Below are positions 5,747 to 6,416 of a stretch of 6,416 bases of DNA, in pieces. Source of the stretch: Parabacteroides sp. AM08-6 (GTDB taxonomy: Bacteria; Bacteroidota; Bacteroidia; Bacteroidales; Tannerellaceae); the NCBI RefSeq assembly GCF_003473295.1, contig NZ_QRMP01000026.1, positions 1 through 6,416 on the forward strand. The letters run 5' to 3'. Positions within the stretch are counted from its first letter, which is position 1. Each line of letters opens with the position of its first letter. The notes under the pieces are model-generated. The model did no database searches. It was not told where the DNA came from and saw nothing but the letters and a program-made list of their open reading frames with translations. The position numbers and the translations under genes were made by a program.

Positions 5747-6063
5747 AATTTTATAACGGATACATTCCTGCTTGTGGTGTCTTTTGCGGGGGATGCCCCA
5801 TATATACAAGAGAAAAAAGCCCCTGTAAAGGAGCTGAACTGAATAGTTCTCGCTGTGATAAATGTAAAACATTTCATTTATGTTGCTTGGAGAAAGAAAT
5901 AACACATTGTTTCCAATGTACTGATTTTCCATGTGTCAAATTTAAAAGATTTACCAAACGTTGGCTAAAATATGGACAGAATTTTATTGAAAATCAGAAA
6001 CTTTTAAAAGCCATAGGTGAAGTTGCATTTTTAAATTATTATAATGGAAAAGTTGGAGATTAA
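5743..6063 (+). CDS. cysteine-rich DUF3795-like protein
   Basis: A 106-residue protein with eleven cysteines, all between residues 11 and 64. They are arranged as C-x3-C-x2-C (11, 15, 18), C28, C-x2-C (38, 41), CC (47, 48), C-x2-C (56, 59) and C64. The opening PACGVFCGGCP and the later HCFQCTDFPC segment are the hallmarks of the DUF3795 family, suspected from its Cys pattern to bind zinc or an iron-sulfur cluster. Its function is not established. Past residue 70 it is a basic, helical tail. It may be slightly short for the family, with the end trailing off in KVGD. The ATG at 5743 overlaps the stop of the methyltransferase-GNAT gene by four bases, so the two are almost certainly translated in a coupled way from one mRNA. 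Confidence 0.85.
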   Translation: MKFYNGYIPACGVFCGGCPIYTREKSPCKGAELNSSRCDKCKTFHLCCLEKEITHCFQCTDFPCVKFKRFTKRWLKYGQNFIENQKLLKAIGEVAFLNYYNGKVGD

Positions 6064-6137
6064 GTTTTGCTCTTTTCCGATAAGTAAGATTATTTAGATG
6101 AAGAAGTTGCTTGAATGAAAATGCATACAAATATGCA

Positions 6138-6383
6138 ATGAATAATAAGAACATATTAGAACAGAGATTTTTCCGATTATTATCGGAATACTCGCAGCGT
6201 AAAGTTTCTGCATCTGAATTTGCAGAAGGTATTGAAGAATTGGCTATACATTTAGCCGATTTTAGTATCAACGAACAGGATTATAGCGTTTTACTACGCT
6301 ATTTTTCTTTCGGCTTACATCGGCTTAAATCGTATCGTGTGCGGTTTGAGCAAGAAAAAAATGCCCTATTTGCATTTGATTGA
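6138..6383 (+). CDS. small hypothetical protein
   Basis: I do not recognise this ORF. From the ATG at 6138 it gives 81 residues; an in-frame TTG at 6111 would add nine. It is predicted to be largely alpha-helical, with a mixed-charge N-terminal half (EQRFFRLLSEYSQRKVSA), a Leu/Ile/Ala-rich middle and a basic, aromatic C-terminal part. There is no signal peptide or membrane segment. It follows the DUF3795 gene after a 74-base gap and is overlapped at its end by a second ORF that starts at 6361 in another frame. A seven-A run lies at that overlap (6355-6361), so this ORF and the next could also be one gene split by a frameshift. The helical pattern and setting suggest a mobile-element accessory protein, but this is inference. 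Confidence 0.5.
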   Translation: MNNKNILEQRFFRLLSEYSQRKVSASEFAEGIEELAIHLADFSINEQDYSVLLRYFSFGLHRLKSYRVRFEQEKNALFAFD

Positions 6384-6416
6384 TGAAGCAATAGGGCTGT
6401 TGAACACTGAAATGCG
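6361..6416 (+). CDS. start of an ORF leaving the window (partial)
   Basis: ATG at 6361 opens a frame with no stop before the window ends: 18 complete codons reading MPYLHLIDEAIGLLNTEM. It overlaps the previous ORF by 23 bases. The amphipathic, helix-like start is protein-like and faintly recalls the N-terminus of RteC-type regulators of Bacteroides conjugative elements, but so few residues cannot prove that. The alternative is that it is the true continuation of the preceding ORF through a frameshift in the seven-A run. Confidence 0.4.
   Translation, partial: MPYLHLIDEAIGLLNTEM

Noticed and set aside
5630..5932. - strand frame across the fusion gene end and the DUF3795-like gene
   Set aside because: Both + strand genes have clear family patterns. 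The - strand product has no recognisable domain and no promoter.

Overview
The window looks like a chromosome of Bacteroides or a close relative (Phocaeicola, Parabacteroides). Several upstream regions carry the Bacteroides-type -7 element TAnnTTTG, two of them with a TTG-type -33 element exactly 19 nt upstream. Shine-Dalgarno sequences are absent, S16 has a long Ala/Lys/Glu-rich tail, and the protein families are typical of gut Bacteroidales. All family names come from reading motifs; no database search was run.

Positions 1-1778 are ordinary core genome. rpsP (ribosomal protein S16) lies on the + strand and converges on a thioredoxin-fold lipoprotein gene on the - strand, with one bidirectional terminator between them. 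tRNA-Ser(UGA) follows on the + strand with its own promoter and terminator.

From about 1780 the content turns accessory. A repeat-rich, 200-base non-coding stretch with CGTTAC-type inverted repeats leads into a Bacteroides-type tyrosine recombinase (1980-3059). Its visibly GC-richer coding sequence stops just after the HxxR catalytic motif, so the last catalytic His and the Tyr nucleophile are missing. This looks like the integrase end of an element lodged beside the tRNA and broken by a later event near 3036.

From about 3040 to the end the DNA is markedly AT-rich and all genes point the same way: a Crp/Fnr-type regulator with its own promoter and terminator, a GrpB/UPF0157 protein, a methyltransferase joined to a GNAT acetyltransferase, a cysteine-rich DUF3795-like protein sharing ATGA with the fusion, and then an unrecognised small ORF overlapped by the start of another ORF that runs out of the window. 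The set reads as a regulator plus small-molecule-modifying enzymes (group transfer, methylation, acetylation) carried as cargo. The substrate cannot be told from the sequence.

The most unusual point is the methyltransferase-GNAT junction. It lies in a run of eight A residues, where losing one A would restore two separate genes overlapping as ATGA.
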